Of a stretch of 64,000 bases of DNA, positions 8,840 through 17,321 are shown piece after piece. This DNA is from Actinocorallia herbida. Its GTDB lineage: Bacteria; Actinomycetota; Actinomycetes; Streptosporangiales; Streptosporangiaceae. The stretch spans positions 3,534,001 through 3,598,000 of the forward strand of contig NZ_RJKE01000001.1 in assembly GCF_003751225.1 (NCBI RefSeq), given 5' to 3'. The number at the start of each line of letters is the position of its first letter. Positions within the stretch are counted from its first letter, which is position 1. Below the pieces are notes generated by a model that was not told the origin of the DNA, searched no databases, and saw only the letters and a program-made list of their open reading frames with translations. The position numbers and the translations under genes were made by a program.

Positions 8840-9985
8840 TCAAGCGGTGAAGGGCCGGAAGCGGGGTGGGGTGGGGTCGATGCCGAGGACGTGGTCGGCG
8901 GTGAGGCGGCCGAGGAGTGGGGCGAATTTGGCGGCGTGGCCGGAGCAGGCGGCGAGGAGGGTGAGGTGGTCGGCGGTGTCGATGACGAAGTCCTCGGTGG
9001 GGGTGCTGGTGAAGAGGCAGGCGGCTTCGGCGTAGGGTTCGGGGTGGAGGCCGGGGAGGAATTCCTGGACGTAGGCGGTGACCCGGGCGCGGTTCGAAGG
9101 GTCGATGGTGCGGTCCGGGTCGGCGGCGGAGGACAGGACGGGCCCGCCGTCGAACACGGCGACCTTCTGCCCGGCGAAGCCCGCGTCGCGGCCGCCGGGC
9201 AGCCCGTAGACGAGCGTCCCCGACTCATCATGGATGAACGTTGGCCATGCCGCCGCGGGGTCGCGCCACCGGAAGTGGAAGACCTGCTCCTTGCGGACCG
9301 TGAACGGCGGAAGGCTCGCCCGGAACGCCGCGGGAAGCGGCAGCGCCGGAAGCAGCCGGGGCAGCCAGCCGCCCGCGGCCACCACCACGTCGGTCGCGTG
9401 CAGCGTGTCGCCGACGGAGGGCGCCGCGCCGGACGGGCCCACGTCCACCGCGAACCCCGATCGGGTGCGGCGGACCGCGCCGGCCTCCGTACCGGTCCGG
9501 ACCTCGGCACCGGACTCCGCGGCGAGCCGAGTCATGGCCTCCGCCGCGGTCTGCGCGTCGACGACGCCCGCGTCCGGCTGCCACAGGACCGGCGTGCCGA
9601 ACACCATGTGCGGCCACCGCCGCCGCGCCTCCTCGGGCGGGAGCAGTTCGCTGCGCACCCCCAACGACGTCAGCACCTCGGCCAGCCGCGGCGTGTCGCG
9701 TAGCGACCCATGATCCACCGCGCCGTGCGCGGTGAACAGCGGTACCCCCGAGGCCTCCTCCAGCTCGGCCCAGTCGGTCCGGGCCCGTCGCACGAGATCC
9801 GCATAGAGCGGATCAGGATAGGCGTAACGGAAGATGCGCGCAGATCCGTGTGAACTGCCCAGCACGCTCGCGGGTGCGTCGCGCTCCAGGAGCGTCACCC
9901 GGATCCCGTGCCGGGCGAGCCGCCAAGCGGTCGCGGACCCGGTGAGCCCCGCCTCGATGACGACCACATGCCGCCCGCCCATCAT
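8840..9985 (-). CDS. FAD-dependent oxidase, sarcosine oxidase / N-methyltryptophan oxidase family
   Basis: This 381-residue protein matches monomeric sarcosine oxidases in length and layout: an N-terminal FAD fold, then SSHGSARIFRYAYPDP near residue 45. Near the C-terminus, CLFTSTPTEDFVID contains Cys323 at the place where these enzymes attach FAD covalently. Family members oxidise the C-N bond of secondary amines, releasing aldehyde and hydrogen peroxide. Oddity: the dinucleotide motif reads VVVIEAGLTGSA, so the first glycine of GxGxxG is replaced by Glu. This could weaken FAD binding or reflect a base error. The start is the first of two ATGs at 9985/9982. A 15-codon ORF overlaps it by ATGA. 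Confidence 0.85.
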   Translation of the reverse strand: MMGGRHVVVIEAGLTGSATAWRLARHGIRVTLLERDAPASVLGSSHGSARIFRYAYPDPLYADLVRRARTDWAELEEASGVPLFTAHGAVDHGSLRDTPRLAEVLTSLGVRSELLPPEEARRRWPHMVFGTPVLWQPDAGVVDAQTAAEAMTRLAAESGAEVRTGTEAGAVRRTRSGFAVDVGPSGAAPSVGDTLHATDVVVAAGGWLPRLLPALPLPAAFRASLPPFTVRKEQVFHFRWRDPAAAWPTFIHDESGTLVYGLPGGRDAGFAGQKVAVFDGGPVLSSAADPDRTIDPSNRARVTAYVQEFLPGLHPEPYAEAACLFTSTPTEDFVIDTADHLTLLAACSGHAAKFAPLLGRLTADHVLGIDPTPPRFRPFTA

Positions 9986-10029
9986 GCCGCCGCCGGCTGC
10001 CGGAGGCCGTCCGGGATGTCGATGCTCAA
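9982..10029 (-). CDS. Putative 15-codon upstream ORF coupled to the oxidase
   Basis: A TTG at 10029, preceded by a good GAAGGAG ribosome site, opens a 15-codon frame (LSIDIPDGLRQPAAA). Its TGA overlaps the oxidase start as ATGA. The oxidase itself has no clear ribosome site, so translation coupling from this leader would explain its start. It could instead be the remnant of a longer upstream gene. No homologue is recognised. Confidence 0.4.
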   Translation of the reverse strand: MSIDIPDGLRQPAAA

Positions 10030-10252
10030 TATGAACTCCTTCGAGAGGCGAGCGCGTGGAGGGCCCCGGAAGGCTCGGTGCTTCTTACCGCGGCCCTGCC
10101 GTCTGGCGCCGGTCGCCGATCGTCATCGGGTCGTGCGACCGCGGAACGCACCGGGGGAGTCCTGGATCGCGCCGACCGTCCCAGTGTTCCATGATCGACG
10201 GCTCCCGGCGGGCGGCATCGCGTCCCGACGCCGGGTGCGGAACCCTCGGGGC

Positions 10253-10281
10253 TTCTTTTCATACCGGTCGGTTGGTATTAT
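10253..10281 (+). promoter_or_regulatory. Promoter with TetR-type operator, site 1 of the locus
   Basis: ACCGGTCGGTTGGT (10263-10276) matches ACCGNNCGNNCGGT with one change in the right half. It sits between a weak -35 (TTCTTT, 10253-10258) and a good -10 (TATTAT, 10276-10281). The next gene's ATG is at 10289, seven bases after the -10, so its mRNA is probably leaderless. The rest of the 259-base gap (10030-10288) shows nothing else. Confidence 0.65.
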
Positions 10282-10288
10282 CTGCGCC

Positions 10289-11044
10289 ATGAAGCTGGAG
10301 ACGGTACGGATCGAGAGGCGCGGGGCGGTGGCCGTGGTCGTGGTCGACCGCGCGGAACGCGGGAACGCCATGGACACGGCGACGCTGGAGGCGCTGGTCG
10401 GCGCCGTCGAGGAGGCGGCGGCCGATCCGGAGTGCGCGGTCGTCGTGGTCAGGCCGGCCGGGAGGCACTTCTGCGCCGGATGGGACACCTCGGCCTTTCC
10501 CGACCTCGCTCGGGCCTCGGCGGAGGACCTCGCGGCGGAACTGAGGGGGGTCCACGCCGCCCTGGACCGGCTGTGGCGGGTTCCCGCGGTGACCGTCGCC
10601 GAGGTGAAGGGGATGACGGCCGGGTTCGGGCTCGGGCTGCTCGCCCACCTGCACCTCGCGGTCGCCGCGGCCGACGCGCGGTTCGCGCTGCCCGAGGTGG
10701 GGCACGGGATCGCGCCCGCGGGCGTGCTCGTGGACCTCGCGCGGGCGCTGCCCCCCAAGGCCGCGCTCGACCTCGTGCTGACGGGCGAGCCCGTCGGCGC
10801 GGACCGGGCGCGCGAGCTCGGGCTGGTGTCGCGGGTCGTCGCCCCCGAGGCGCTGGAGGCCGAGACCGCTCGGCTCGCCGGTGTCGTCGCGGGGCATCCG
10901 GCGTCGGGCACGGGCAGGGCACTGGTGTCCTACCGGCGGGCGACCTCGGTCTCGGTCGAGGCCGCGGTCGCGGCCGCCGCGATGGACGCCGCGTTCAGCG
11001 TGCGAGAGGCGATGGCCGCGCGGCGGCCGGAAGGGAACACGTGA
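10289..11044 (+). CDS. Enoyl-CoA hydratase/isomerase family protein
   Basis: A 251-residue crotonase-fold protein. The oxyanion-hole segments are visible: HFCAGWD near residue 65 and KGMTAGFGLGLLAHL near 110, then LPEVGHGIAP around 135. Crotonases hydrate or isomerise enoyl-CoA esters, or cleave C-C bonds in CoA thioesters. The start is set by the ATG directly behind the promoter -10. The stop overlaps the ATG of the flavin reductase (TGATG), so this is the first gene of a three-gene operon (hydratase, flavin reductase, MaoC). The exact reaction is unknown. Confidence 0.85.
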   Translation: MKLETVRIERRGAVAVVVVDRAERGNAMDTATLEALVGAVEEAAADPECAVVVVRPAGRHFCAGWDTSAFPDLARASAEDLAAELRGVHAALDRLWRVPAVTVAEVKGMTAGFGLGLLAHLHLAVAAADARFALPEVGHGIAPAGVLVDLARALPPKAALDLVLTGEPVGADRARELGLVSRVVAPEALEAETARLAGVVAGHPASGTGRALVSYRRATSVSVEAAVAAAAMDAAFSVREAMAARRPEGNT

Positions 11045-11592
11045 TGAGGACGACCGACCTCGTGGGGGCCGCCGAGTTCCGGCGGGCCTGCGGCCAGTTC
11101 GCCACGGGCGTCACCGCGGTGACCGCGGCGGACCCTGCCGACACGATCGCGGCGCTGGCGGTGAACTCCTTCACCTCGGTGTCGCTCGATCCGGCGCAGG
11201 TGCTCGTCTGCGTCGGCGTCACCACCTCCAGCTATCCGGTGGTGTCCCGGGCGGCACGGCTCGCCGTGCACGTCCTCGCCGCCGACCAGGAGGCGCTGGC
11301 CAAGCGGCTGGCGACCTCCGGGCTGACCGGGGCCGAGCGGCTCGCGGACGTGGCCTGGACGCCGGGCCCGGGCGGCGAGCCGCTGCTGGCGGGCACGGCG
11401 GCGCGCCTGGCCGGGACGGTCAGCCGCAGGGTCCCCAGCGGGGACCATCTCATCCTCATCGTGGACGTGGACCACGTCGAGAACGGCGCCGCGGACTCGG
11501 GGGCGCTGGCCTTTCACCGCGGCACGTTCGCGGTGCTCCCGTCCGCGCAGGGCGCCGAGCCCGTACAGCACCCAAAGGGAGACACGGAATGA
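11044..11592 (+). CDS. Flavin reductase domain protein (small component of a two-component monooxygenase)
   Basis: The 182 residues have the flavin-reductase-like FMN-binding split-barrel fold: FRRACGQFATGVTAVTA at 12-28, VNSFTSVSLDPAQVLVCV near 46-62 and HRGTFAVL at the end. These proteins reduce FMN or FAD with NAD(P)H and hand it to a partner oxygenase. The four luciferase-like monooxygenases of this locus need reduced flavin, and this is the only reductase under the shared operator, so it is their likely supplier. Stop and start overlap both neighbours. Confidence 0.85.
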   Translation: MRTTDLVGAAEFRRACGQFATGVTAVTAADPADTIAALAVNSFTSVSLDPAQVLVCVGVTTSSYPVVSRAARLAVHVLAADQEALAKRLATSGLTGAERLADVAWTPGPGGEPLLAGTAARLAGTVSRRVPSGDHLILIVDVDHVENGAADSGALAFHRGTFAVLPSAQGAEPVQHPKGDTE

Positions 11593-12059
11593 GCACGACC
11601 CAGCGCACCTCCACGACGGTCACGGTCGGCGGTCTCGCCGGTCTCGCGGGCGCCGGCCTCGGCACCTCGGACTGGCGCGAGGTCACCCAGGAGGACGTCG
11701 ACCTCTTCGCCAGGGCCACGGGCGACCACCAGTGGATTCACGTGGATGCGGAACGGGCGGCGAAGGGCCCGTTCGGCGGGACGATCGCGCACGGCCATCT
11801 GACGCTGTCGCTGATCCCCGTGCTGCTCGCGGAGATCCTCGTGGTCGAGGGGGCGAGCCTCGGGATCAACTACGGGATGAACCGGGTCAGGTTCCCGGCC
11901 CCGCTGCGGGTGGGTTCGCGGATCCGCGCCACCGCCGCCCTGACCTCGGCGGAGCAGGTGCCGGGCGGGGTCCAGGCCGTCGCGACGGTGACGGTGACGG
12001 CCGAGGACGCGCCGCGCCCGGTGTGCGTCGCCGAGGTCGTCTTCCGGTATCTGGAGTGA
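11589..12059 (+). CDS. MaoC-family enoyl-CoA hydratase
   Basis: A 156-residue single hot-dog domain. The hydratase-2 motif is clear: FARATGDHQWIHVD at about 41-54, with catalytic Asp and His, then FGGTIAHGHLTLSL at about 62-75. MaoC hydratases add water to trans-2-enoyl-CoA to give the (R)-3-hydroxyacyl-CoA. The ATG overlaps the reductase stop (ATGA). Together with the DUF35 fusion, thiolase and dehydrogenase pair elsewhere in the regulon, it recalls the hydratase-aldolase side-chain module of steroid degraders (ChsH1-ChsH2-Ltp2). That comparison rests on gene content. Confidence 0.85.
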   Translation: MSTTQRTSTTVTVGGLAGLAGAGLGTSDWREVTQEDVDLFARATGDHQWIHVDAERAAKGPFGGTIAHGHLTLSLIPVLLAEILVVEGASLGINYGMNRVRFPAPLRVGSRIRATAALTSAEQVPGGVQAVATVTVTAEDAPRPVCVAEVVFRYLE

Positions 12060-12094
12060 ACGGCGCCACGGAATTCCTGAGAGTTCCGCCATTC

Positions 12095-12112
12095 CTACCG
12101 TTCGGTCGGTAT
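12095..12112 (+). promoter_or_regulatory. TetR-type operator site 2, in front of tetR
   Basis: ACCGTTCGGTCGGT (12097-12110) matches ACCGNNCGNNCGGT perfectly. It overlaps a TATGAT -10 hexamer (12110-12115) that would serve the TetR gene, which suggests autoregulation. A -35 is not obvious. Confidence 0.7.
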
Positions 12113-12157
12113 GATGTCCGCCATCCTGCCTACCAACGGTGACCAGAGGTGAAGAGC

Positions 12158-12850
12158 ATGGCAGAGACGACAGCCGCGCGACGCCGCCGCTGGCCGGATG
12201 GCTACGACCCTGAGGCGACCCGCATGTCCATCATGGACAGCGCGCTCGCGCTCTTCCAGGCGCAGGGGTTCGACGGCACCTCCATCCGCGAGATCGTGGA
12301 CCGGGCGCACCTCACCAAGGGCGCCTTCTACCACCACTTCGCCACCAAGGAAGAGCTGCTCTGGGAGATCCAGAACGCCTACATCGAGGCCCAGCTCAAC
12401 GCGATCACCGAGATCATGGCGGCCTCCGACGACCCGCGGGTGCGGGTCAGGGAGCTGATCCGGGTCAGCCTGACGAGCATCGCGGAGTTCCACCCGCACG
12501 TCACGATCTTCTACCAGGAGCGCCGGCACCTCGCGGGGCCGCGGTTCACCGAGGTCGCCGCCAAGCGCGACCAGGTGGAGGCGGCCTTCAACGGGGTCAT
12601 CCGCGACGGCATCGAGCAGGGCCACTTCCGCAGTGACCTCGATCCGAAGATCACCACCTTCGGGCTCGTGGGCATGTGCGCCTGGGCCTACCAGTGGTAC
12701 AACCCGGGCGGCACGTTCGGCACCGAGGACATCGCGCGCCACTTCAGCTCGATGGTCCTGAGCGGCATCTCGATCGTCGACGACGGCACGATTCCGGGGG
12801 GCGGCGCGCTCGCGGAGGACGCCACGGCTCCGGAGACCGAGATCATCTGA
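12158..12850 (+). CDS. TetR/AcrR-family regulator of the catabolic locus
   Basis: This 230-residue protein has a TetR N-terminal helix-turn-helix (ALFQAQGFDGTSIREIV, then HLTKGAFYHHFATKEELLWEI, about residues 28-68) and a ligand-binding C-terminal domain. The region YQWYNPGGTF near 180 and the overall length resemble KstR2-like regulators, which sense CoA thioesters. The ATG at 12158 is chosen because AGAGGTG lies eight bases upstream; a GTG at 12149 is in frame but overlaps that site. The operator in its own promoter and the five others nearby make it the likely repressor of the locus. The binding of this protein to those sites is inference. Confidence 0.88.
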   Translation: MAETTAARRRRWPDGYDPEATRMSIMDSALALFQAQGFDGTSIREIVDRAHLTKGAFYHHFATKEELLWEIQNAYIEAQLNAITEIMAASDDPRVRVRELIRVSLTSIAEFHPHVTIFYQERRHLAGPRFTEVAAKRDQVEAAFNGVIRDGIEQGHFRSDLDPKITTFGLVGMCAWAYQWYNPGGTFGTEDIARHFSSMVLSGISIVDDGTIPGGGALAEDATAPETEII

Positions 12851-12882
12851 TCCGGGGGAGAGCCCCCGCAACACCTTTCCGG

Positions 12883-12908
12883 CCCTCCGCGCGTCCGCGC
12901 GCGGAGGG
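12883..12908 (+). terminator. Strong hairpin after tetR
   Basis: CCCTCCGCGCG (12883-12893) and CGCGCGGAGGG (12898-12908) form a perfect 11-bp stem with a TCCG loop, 33 bases after the tetR stop. It separates the regulator from the long transport operon. Confidence 0.7.
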
Positions 12909-13041
12909 GTCGGACTCTTCCGACCGCCGTGTCCGCCCTGCGCCGCGCGGTCCTTTCGCATGCCCTTTTCGCCTTCGCCGACCGGTCGGGTCGGGCCCGT
13001 CGTGTCCTGGGGCACGGTTGTGAAATCCGACAAACCACCCC

Positions 13042-13071
13042 TTGACCATAATTCCGTCCGGTCGGTATCTT
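13042..13071 (+). promoter_or_regulatory. Promoter of the 12-kb operon with operator site 3 between -35 and -10
   Basis: TTGACC (13042-13047), an 18-base spacer and TATCTT (13066-13071). The palindrome TCCGTCCGGTCGGT (13053-13066) fills the spacer, one change from the consensus ACCGNNCGNNCGGT. A repressor bound here would block RNA polymerase directly. Confidence 0.72.
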
Positions 13072-13130
13072 TTCGAAGCCCGGGGGTGGAGTGACGGACA
13101 CCACATCGGGCGAGAGAGAGGAAATCCCTG

Positions 13131-14645
13131 ATGAGACACAGCAGCTTCCGGCGCGGAGGCGTCGCGGCCGCGGTCGGGACGGCCCTGGCACTGGCCGCCA
13201 CCGCCTGCGGCGGCGACACGGCGACGTCCGGCGCCGGTTCGGCCGGCGGCGTCCTGCGCGTCGTCCTGAACTCGCAGCCCGCGACCCTGGACCCGGTCGT
13301 CGGCGCCAGGTCCGACCAGTACGTCTGGGGCACCATCGTCGAGCCGCTCATCGGCACCGGCGACGACCTGGAGCCCGCCAAGGACGGCATCATCACCGAC
13401 TGGGCCCGCGAGAACGACACCACCTGGACGTTCGAGGTCCGCCCCGGCGTCGAGTTCAGCAACGGCGAGAAGGCCGACGCCGCGGCCGTCGCGGGCTCGA
13501 TCCTGCTCAACCGGGACGGCGAGAAGGCGATCCTCAAGTCCTATCTGGGCAACGTGGAGTCGGTGGAGGCGCGCGACGCCGACACCGTCGAGGTCAAGAC
13601 GGGCACCCCGCAGTACAACATCCCGAACCTGCTCACCAACATCTTCCTGATGCCGCCGAAGTACTACGCGGAGCAGGGCACGGCGGGCTTCACCGCCCAC
13701 CCGGTCGGCACCGGCGCCTTCGTGTGGAAGGAGCAGCAGCCGGGCCGCAGCATCTCGGTGACGGCCAACGACGCCTACTGGGGCGCGAAGACCGCGCTGC
13801 CGGGAGTCACCTTCACCTGGTCGCCCGACGCCGCCCAGCGCCTCGCCCTGCTGCGCAGCAAGGCCGCCGACGTGGTGTTCGACCTGCCGCCCGCCCAGGC
13901 CAAGGAGGCCGAGGACGCGGGCCTCGACGTGCAGCGCGTGAAGTCCGCGATGAAGATCGTCGGCTTCCTCCAGTCCGACAAAGCGCCGTTCGACGACCCG
14001 AAGGTGCGCGAGGCCGCGGCCCTCGCCGTCGACCGGGACGCGATCGTGGCGAGCATCTTCGAGGGCCAGGCCACCGCCGACGCCGGTCTGCTCAACGTCA
14101 AGCCCGACGAGCAGCCGACCGCCTCGGTGAAGGCCGATCCCGAACGCGCCAAGAGCCTCCTGAACGGCAAGGTCACCATTCCGCTGACCTACCCGGCCAA
14201 GAAGTACACCTACATCGACGAGGTCGCCCAGGCCGTCGGCGGGCAGCTCGAGGAGGCGGGGTTCACGGTCGAGTACAACCCGGTCGACTACGGCAGCCTC
14301 ACCACCGAGGTCGTCACCCGCAAGATCTCCGGCCTCTACCTGTTCGCCGGGGTCCCGAACGTCGCGGCGCCCGACTACTTCGCGCACGGCTTCCTCACCT
14401 CCGACTCCATCACCGCCAACTGCGCGTCGCCGGAGTTCGACGAGCTCGCCGCCGCGGCGCTGGAGAAGGCCGACCCGGCCGCGGCGCAGCCGCTGTACGA
14501 CGAGCTGAACACCAAGGCCGTCGTGGACGAGCACTGCTACCTGCCCCTGTACAAGCAGACCTTCAGCTACGCGACCTCCGGCGTCACGGGCATCGAGTAC
14601 AACGCGCTGAACGCCGTCCTGTTCGACCGGGCGGAGATGCGGTGA
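13131..14645 (+). CDS. Peptide-type ABC transporter solute-binding lipoprotein (family 5)
   Basis: 504 residues with a lipoprotein signal: Arg-rich start, hydrophobic stretch about 11-25 and lipobox ATAC ending at about Cys26. The mature part is an SBP_bac_5 fold, with VLNSQPATLDPVVGARSDQ near 46 and ENDTTWTFEVRPGVEFSNGE near 100. It is the first gene of an operon holding two ATPases and two permeases of the same transporter class, so it is the substrate-capture subunit of that importer. The catabolic genes downstream suggest the cargo is the substrate of the pathway or a conjugate of it rather than a peptide. Its stop overlaps the next ATG. Confidence 0.9.
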   Translation: MRHSSFRRGGVAAAVGTALALAATACGGDTATSGAGSAGGVLRVVLNSQPATLDPVVGARSDQYVWGTIVEPLIGTGDDLEPAKDGIITDWARENDTTWTFEVRPGVEFSNGEKADAAAVAGSILLNRDGEKAILKSYLGNVESVEARDADTVEVKTGTPQYNIPNLLTNIFLMPPKYYAEQGTAGFTAHPVGTGAFVWKEQQPGRSISVTANDAYWGAKTALPGVTFTWSPDAAQRLALLRSKAADVVFDLPPAQAKEAEDAGLDVQRVKSAMKIVGFLQSDKAPFDDPKVREAAALAVDRDAIVASIFEGQATADAGLLNVKPDEQPTASVKADPERAKSLLNGKVTIPLTYPAKKYTYIDEVAQAVGGQLEEAGFTVEYNPVDYGSLTTEVVTRKISGLYLFAGVPNVAAPDYFAHGFLTSDSITANCASPEFDELAAAALEKADPAAAQPLYDELNTKAVVDEHCYLPLYKQTFSYATSGVTGIEYNALNAVLFDRAEMR

Positions 14646-15493
14646 TGAAGGGCGACGACTTCCCCATCACGACCGCGGAGGAGGCCCCGGTCGTCGAGGT
14701 CGACGGGCTGACCGTGCGCTACCGCACCGGGGCCCGCACCCGGCACACGGCGGTGGACGGGGTGTCGCTGCGCGTCGAGGGCGGCGAGATCGTGGGCGTC
14801 GTCGGCGAGTCGGGATCGGGCAAGACCACGCTGGGGATGGCCGTCGCCGGACTCGGGCCGCGCACCGCGGGGGAGATCCGGGTGCTCGGCCGCGACCTCG
14901 CCGCCCTTCGGCCCGCGGAACTGCGGCGCCTGCGCCCGGAGGTGCAGGTGATCTTCCAGGATCCGCACGGCTCGCTCGACCCGCGCCAGTCGGTGCGCTC
15001 GGGCCTGCGCGAACTGCGCGGGCTCCAGCCCGAGCGCACCTCCTGGGTGAGCGACGAGGAGCTGATGGCCCAGGTGCGGCTCGCGCCGGACCTCCTCGGC
15101 AGGCTTCCGCACCAGCTCAGCGGCGGCCAGGCCCAGCGGGTGTGCATCGCCCGCGCGCTGCTCCTGCGCCCCCGCCTGCTGGTGGCCGACGAACCCACCT
15201 CCGGCCTCGACGTCTCGGTGCAGGCCGAGGTCCTCGGCCTCCTGCTGCGGCTGCGCGAGACGACGGGGGTGTCCGTGCTGTTCGTCAGCCACGACCTGTC
15301 CGTCGTCCGCCGGATCTGCGATCGCGTCTACGTCATGCTGCACGGCCGGGTGGTCGAGGAGGGCCCGGCCGCGCGCGTGCTGGAGGACCCGGTCCACGAC
15401 TACACGCGCAGGCTCGTCGCCGCGGTCCCCGGCCGGCGGCTGCGCGCGGCGCACGCCGCCCGCGAACCCCAGAACACCGGGAGCCCCACATGA
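14645..15493 (+). CDS. ABC transporter ATP-binding protein (DppF/OppF type)
   Basis: 282 residues with Walker A GESGSGKTT (54-62), a Q-loop FQDPHGSLDP (104-113), signature LSGGQ (158-162) and Walker B LLVADEP (178-184), followed by the H-loop FVSHD. The QDPxxSLDP form of the Q-loop is typical of peptide/nickel transporter ATPases. It overlaps the binding-protein stop by one base and the permease start by four. It works with the second ATPase at 17318 as the two motor subunits of one importer. Confidence 0.93.
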   Translation: MKGDDFPITTAEEAPVVEVDGLTVRYRTGARTRHTAVDGVSLRVEGGEIVGVVGESGSGKTTLGMAVAGLGPRTAGEIRVLGRDLAALRPAELRRLRPEVQVIFQDPHGSLDPRQSVRSGLRELRGLQPERTSWVSDEELMAQVRLAPDLLGRLPHQLSGGQAQRVCIARALLLRPRLLVADEPTSGLDVSVQAEVLGLLLRLRETTGVSVLFVSHDLSVVRRICDRVYVMLHGRVVEEGPAARVLEDPVHDYTRRLVAAVPGRRLRAAHAAREPQNTGSPT

Positions 15494-16401
15494 TCCGGTT
15501 CATCGCCGGGAAGCTCGGCGCGGTCCTGGTCACCCTCTACCTGGCGCTGACGGGAGCGTTCCTGCTCGGCCGCCTGTCGGGCGACCCCGTCACCAACATC
15601 CTCGGGCCGTTCGCGACCCGGGAGCAGGCCGACGCGCTGCGCGCCACGCTCGGGCTCGACCGGCCCCTGATCGTGCAGTACCTCGACTACCTGGCGAGCA
15701 CCGCCGTCGGCGACCTCGGCGACTCACTCCAGTTCTACCAGCCGAACCTCGGCATGATCTTCGACCGGCTGCCCTTCACCTTCCAGCTGCTCGGCGCGGG
15801 GATGGTGCTCGCCATCCTCGCGGGCGTGCCGCTGGGCGTCCTCGCGGCGACCCGCGAGGGCGGCCTGTGGGACCGGACGGCCTCCGCCCTCGCCGTCCTC
15901 GGCCAGTCGGTGCCGGTCTTCTGGCTCGGCATGATGCTGGTCGCCGTCTTCGCGGTGCGGTTCGGGCTGCTGCCCGCCGGGCAGGCGGGCGGCTGGCGCA
16001 ACCTCGTGCTGCCCGCGCTGACCATGGCGATGTACCCGATGGCGCACATCGCCAGGCTCACCCGCTCGGCGATGGCCGAGGTGCTGCGCGAGCCGTACAT
16101 CGCCGCGGTGCGGGCGCGCGGCCTCACCGGATGGCGCGTGGTCTTCGTGCACGCGCTGCGCAACGCCTCCCCGCCCGTCCTCACCGTCGTGGCCCTGCAG
16201 ACCGGCATGCTGCTGTCCGGCGCCGTCGCGGTCGAGTACGTGTACTCCTGGCCGGGCCTCGGCTCGCTGGCTCTCCAGGCGATCCAGTTCCGCGACTTCC
16301 CGCTGGTCCAGGCGATCGTCGTGGTCGGGGCGGTCAGCTTCGTCGTCATCAACCTCATCGCCGACCTGCTCTACGCGGTCGTCGACCCACGTCTGAGGTA
16401 G
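15490..16401 (+). CDS. ABC transporter permease (DppB type)
   Basis: 303 residues with about six membrane segments. The hallmark N-terminal helix and LGLDRPLIVQYLDYL loop (about 55-69) of the DppB class are present, as is the EAA-like loop (MAEVLREPYIAAVRARGL, about 196-213) that contacts the ATPase. It forms one half of the membrane channel with the next gene. The start ATG overlaps the previous stop by four bases. Confidence 0.93.
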   Translation: MIRFIAGKLGAVLVTLYLALTGAFLLGRLSGDPVTNILGPFATREQADALRATLGLDRPLIVQYLDYLASTAVGDLGDSLQFYQPNLGMIFDRLPFTFQLLGAGMVLAILAGVPLGVLAATREGGLWDRTASALAVLGQSVPVFWLGMMLVAVFAVRFGLLPAGQAGGWRNLVLPALTMAMYPMAHIARLTRSAMAEVLREPYIAAVRARGLTGWRVVFVHALRNASPPVLTVVALQTGMLLSGAVAVEYVYSWPGLGSLALQAIQFRDFPLVQAIVVVGAVSFVVINLIADLLYAVVDPRLR

Positions 16402-16406
16402 CCGCC

Positions 16407-17321
16407 ATGACCCTCACCACCCCGACGGAACAGCCCGTCCGCAAGGCGAAGACCGCCCCGATCGGCACCGCCCGGCGCAGGCCGGGCGTGCACGGCAGGC
16501 GCGGCGTCGTGCTCGTGGCCGCGCCGCTGCTGCTCATCGCGCTCGCCGTGCTCATCCTGCCGGCCACCGGCCTGCTGCCCGACCCCGACCGGCAGGACCT
16601 GGCGGCGGCGCTGCGCCCCCCGGTGTTCGCCGGAGGCGCCTGGGACCATCCGCTCGGCACCGACAAGCTCGGCCACGACCTGCTGGCGCGGCTCGTGCAC
16701 GGCGGCCGGCTCACCCTGATGATCGGTCTGCTCGGCGCGGTCGTCGCGATCGTTCCCGGCACCCTGGTCGGCCTGCTCGCGGGCTACCGGCGCGGTCTCA
16801 CCGACACCGTCCTGTCGCGGCTGATCGACGCCCAGCTGGCGCTGCCGTTCATCCTCATCGCCCTCTCCGTGATCTCCAACCGCGGAAGCTCACTCGGCGT
16901 GCTGCTCATGGTGCTCGCCCTCACGGGCTGGGCCCCCTGCGCCCGGGTCGTCCGCGCCTCGGCGATGGTGCTGCGCGAGCGGCAGTTCGTGCCCGCCCTG
17001 CGCGCCGCCGGGGCCTCGGAGACCCGGATCGTGCTGCGGCACCTGCTGCCGAACCTCGCCGGGACCGTCGTGGCCCTGGCGACGCTCCAGGTCGGCACCG
17101 CGGTCCTCGTCGAGAGCGCGCTCAGCTTCCTCGGCCTCGGCGTGGTCGCGCCCAGCATCAGCTGGGGCGCGATCCTCGCCTCCGGCCAGTCGCTGATCAC
17201 CCAGGCGTGGTGGGTCGCGGCGCTGCCGGGCGTCGCCATCACCGTGGTGGTGCTCCTGGTGAACCTGCTGGGCGACGCCCTGCTCAGCCACTACGACCCG
17301 AGGAAGGGAGGGCACCGATGA
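16407..17321 (+). CDS. ABC transporter permease (DppC type)
   Basis: 304 residues. A first hydrophobic helix (about 32-52) is followed by a periplasmic segment containing HPLGTDKLGHDLLARLVHG (about 83-101), which is diagnostic of DppC permeases. Five more membrane segments and the EAA-type loop VLRERQFVPALRAAGA (about 190-205) follow. It starts five bases after the DppB-type stop and its own stop overlaps the next ATG. It completes the transmembrane heterodimer. Confidence 0.93.
   Translation: MTLTTPTEQPVRKAKTAPIGTARRRPGVHGRRGVVLVAAPLLLIALAVLILPATGLLPDPDRQDLAAALRPPVFAGGAWDHPLGTDKLGHDLLARLVHGGRLTLMIGLLGAVVAIVPGTLVGLLAGYRRGLTDTVLSRLIDAQLALPFILIALSVISNRGSSLGVLLMVLALTGWAPCARVVRASAMVLRERQFVPALRAAGASETRIVLRHLLPNLAGTVVALATLQVGTAVLVESALSFLGLGVVAPSISWGAILASGQSLITQAWWVAALPGVAITVVVLLVNLLGDALLSHYDPRKGGHR

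Noticed and set aside
12960-12990. GCCGACCGGTCGGGTCGG as a further TetR operator
   Set aside because: It lacks the A and T that close the ACCG/CGGT half-sites, and is not linked to a -10 box. It is not counted.
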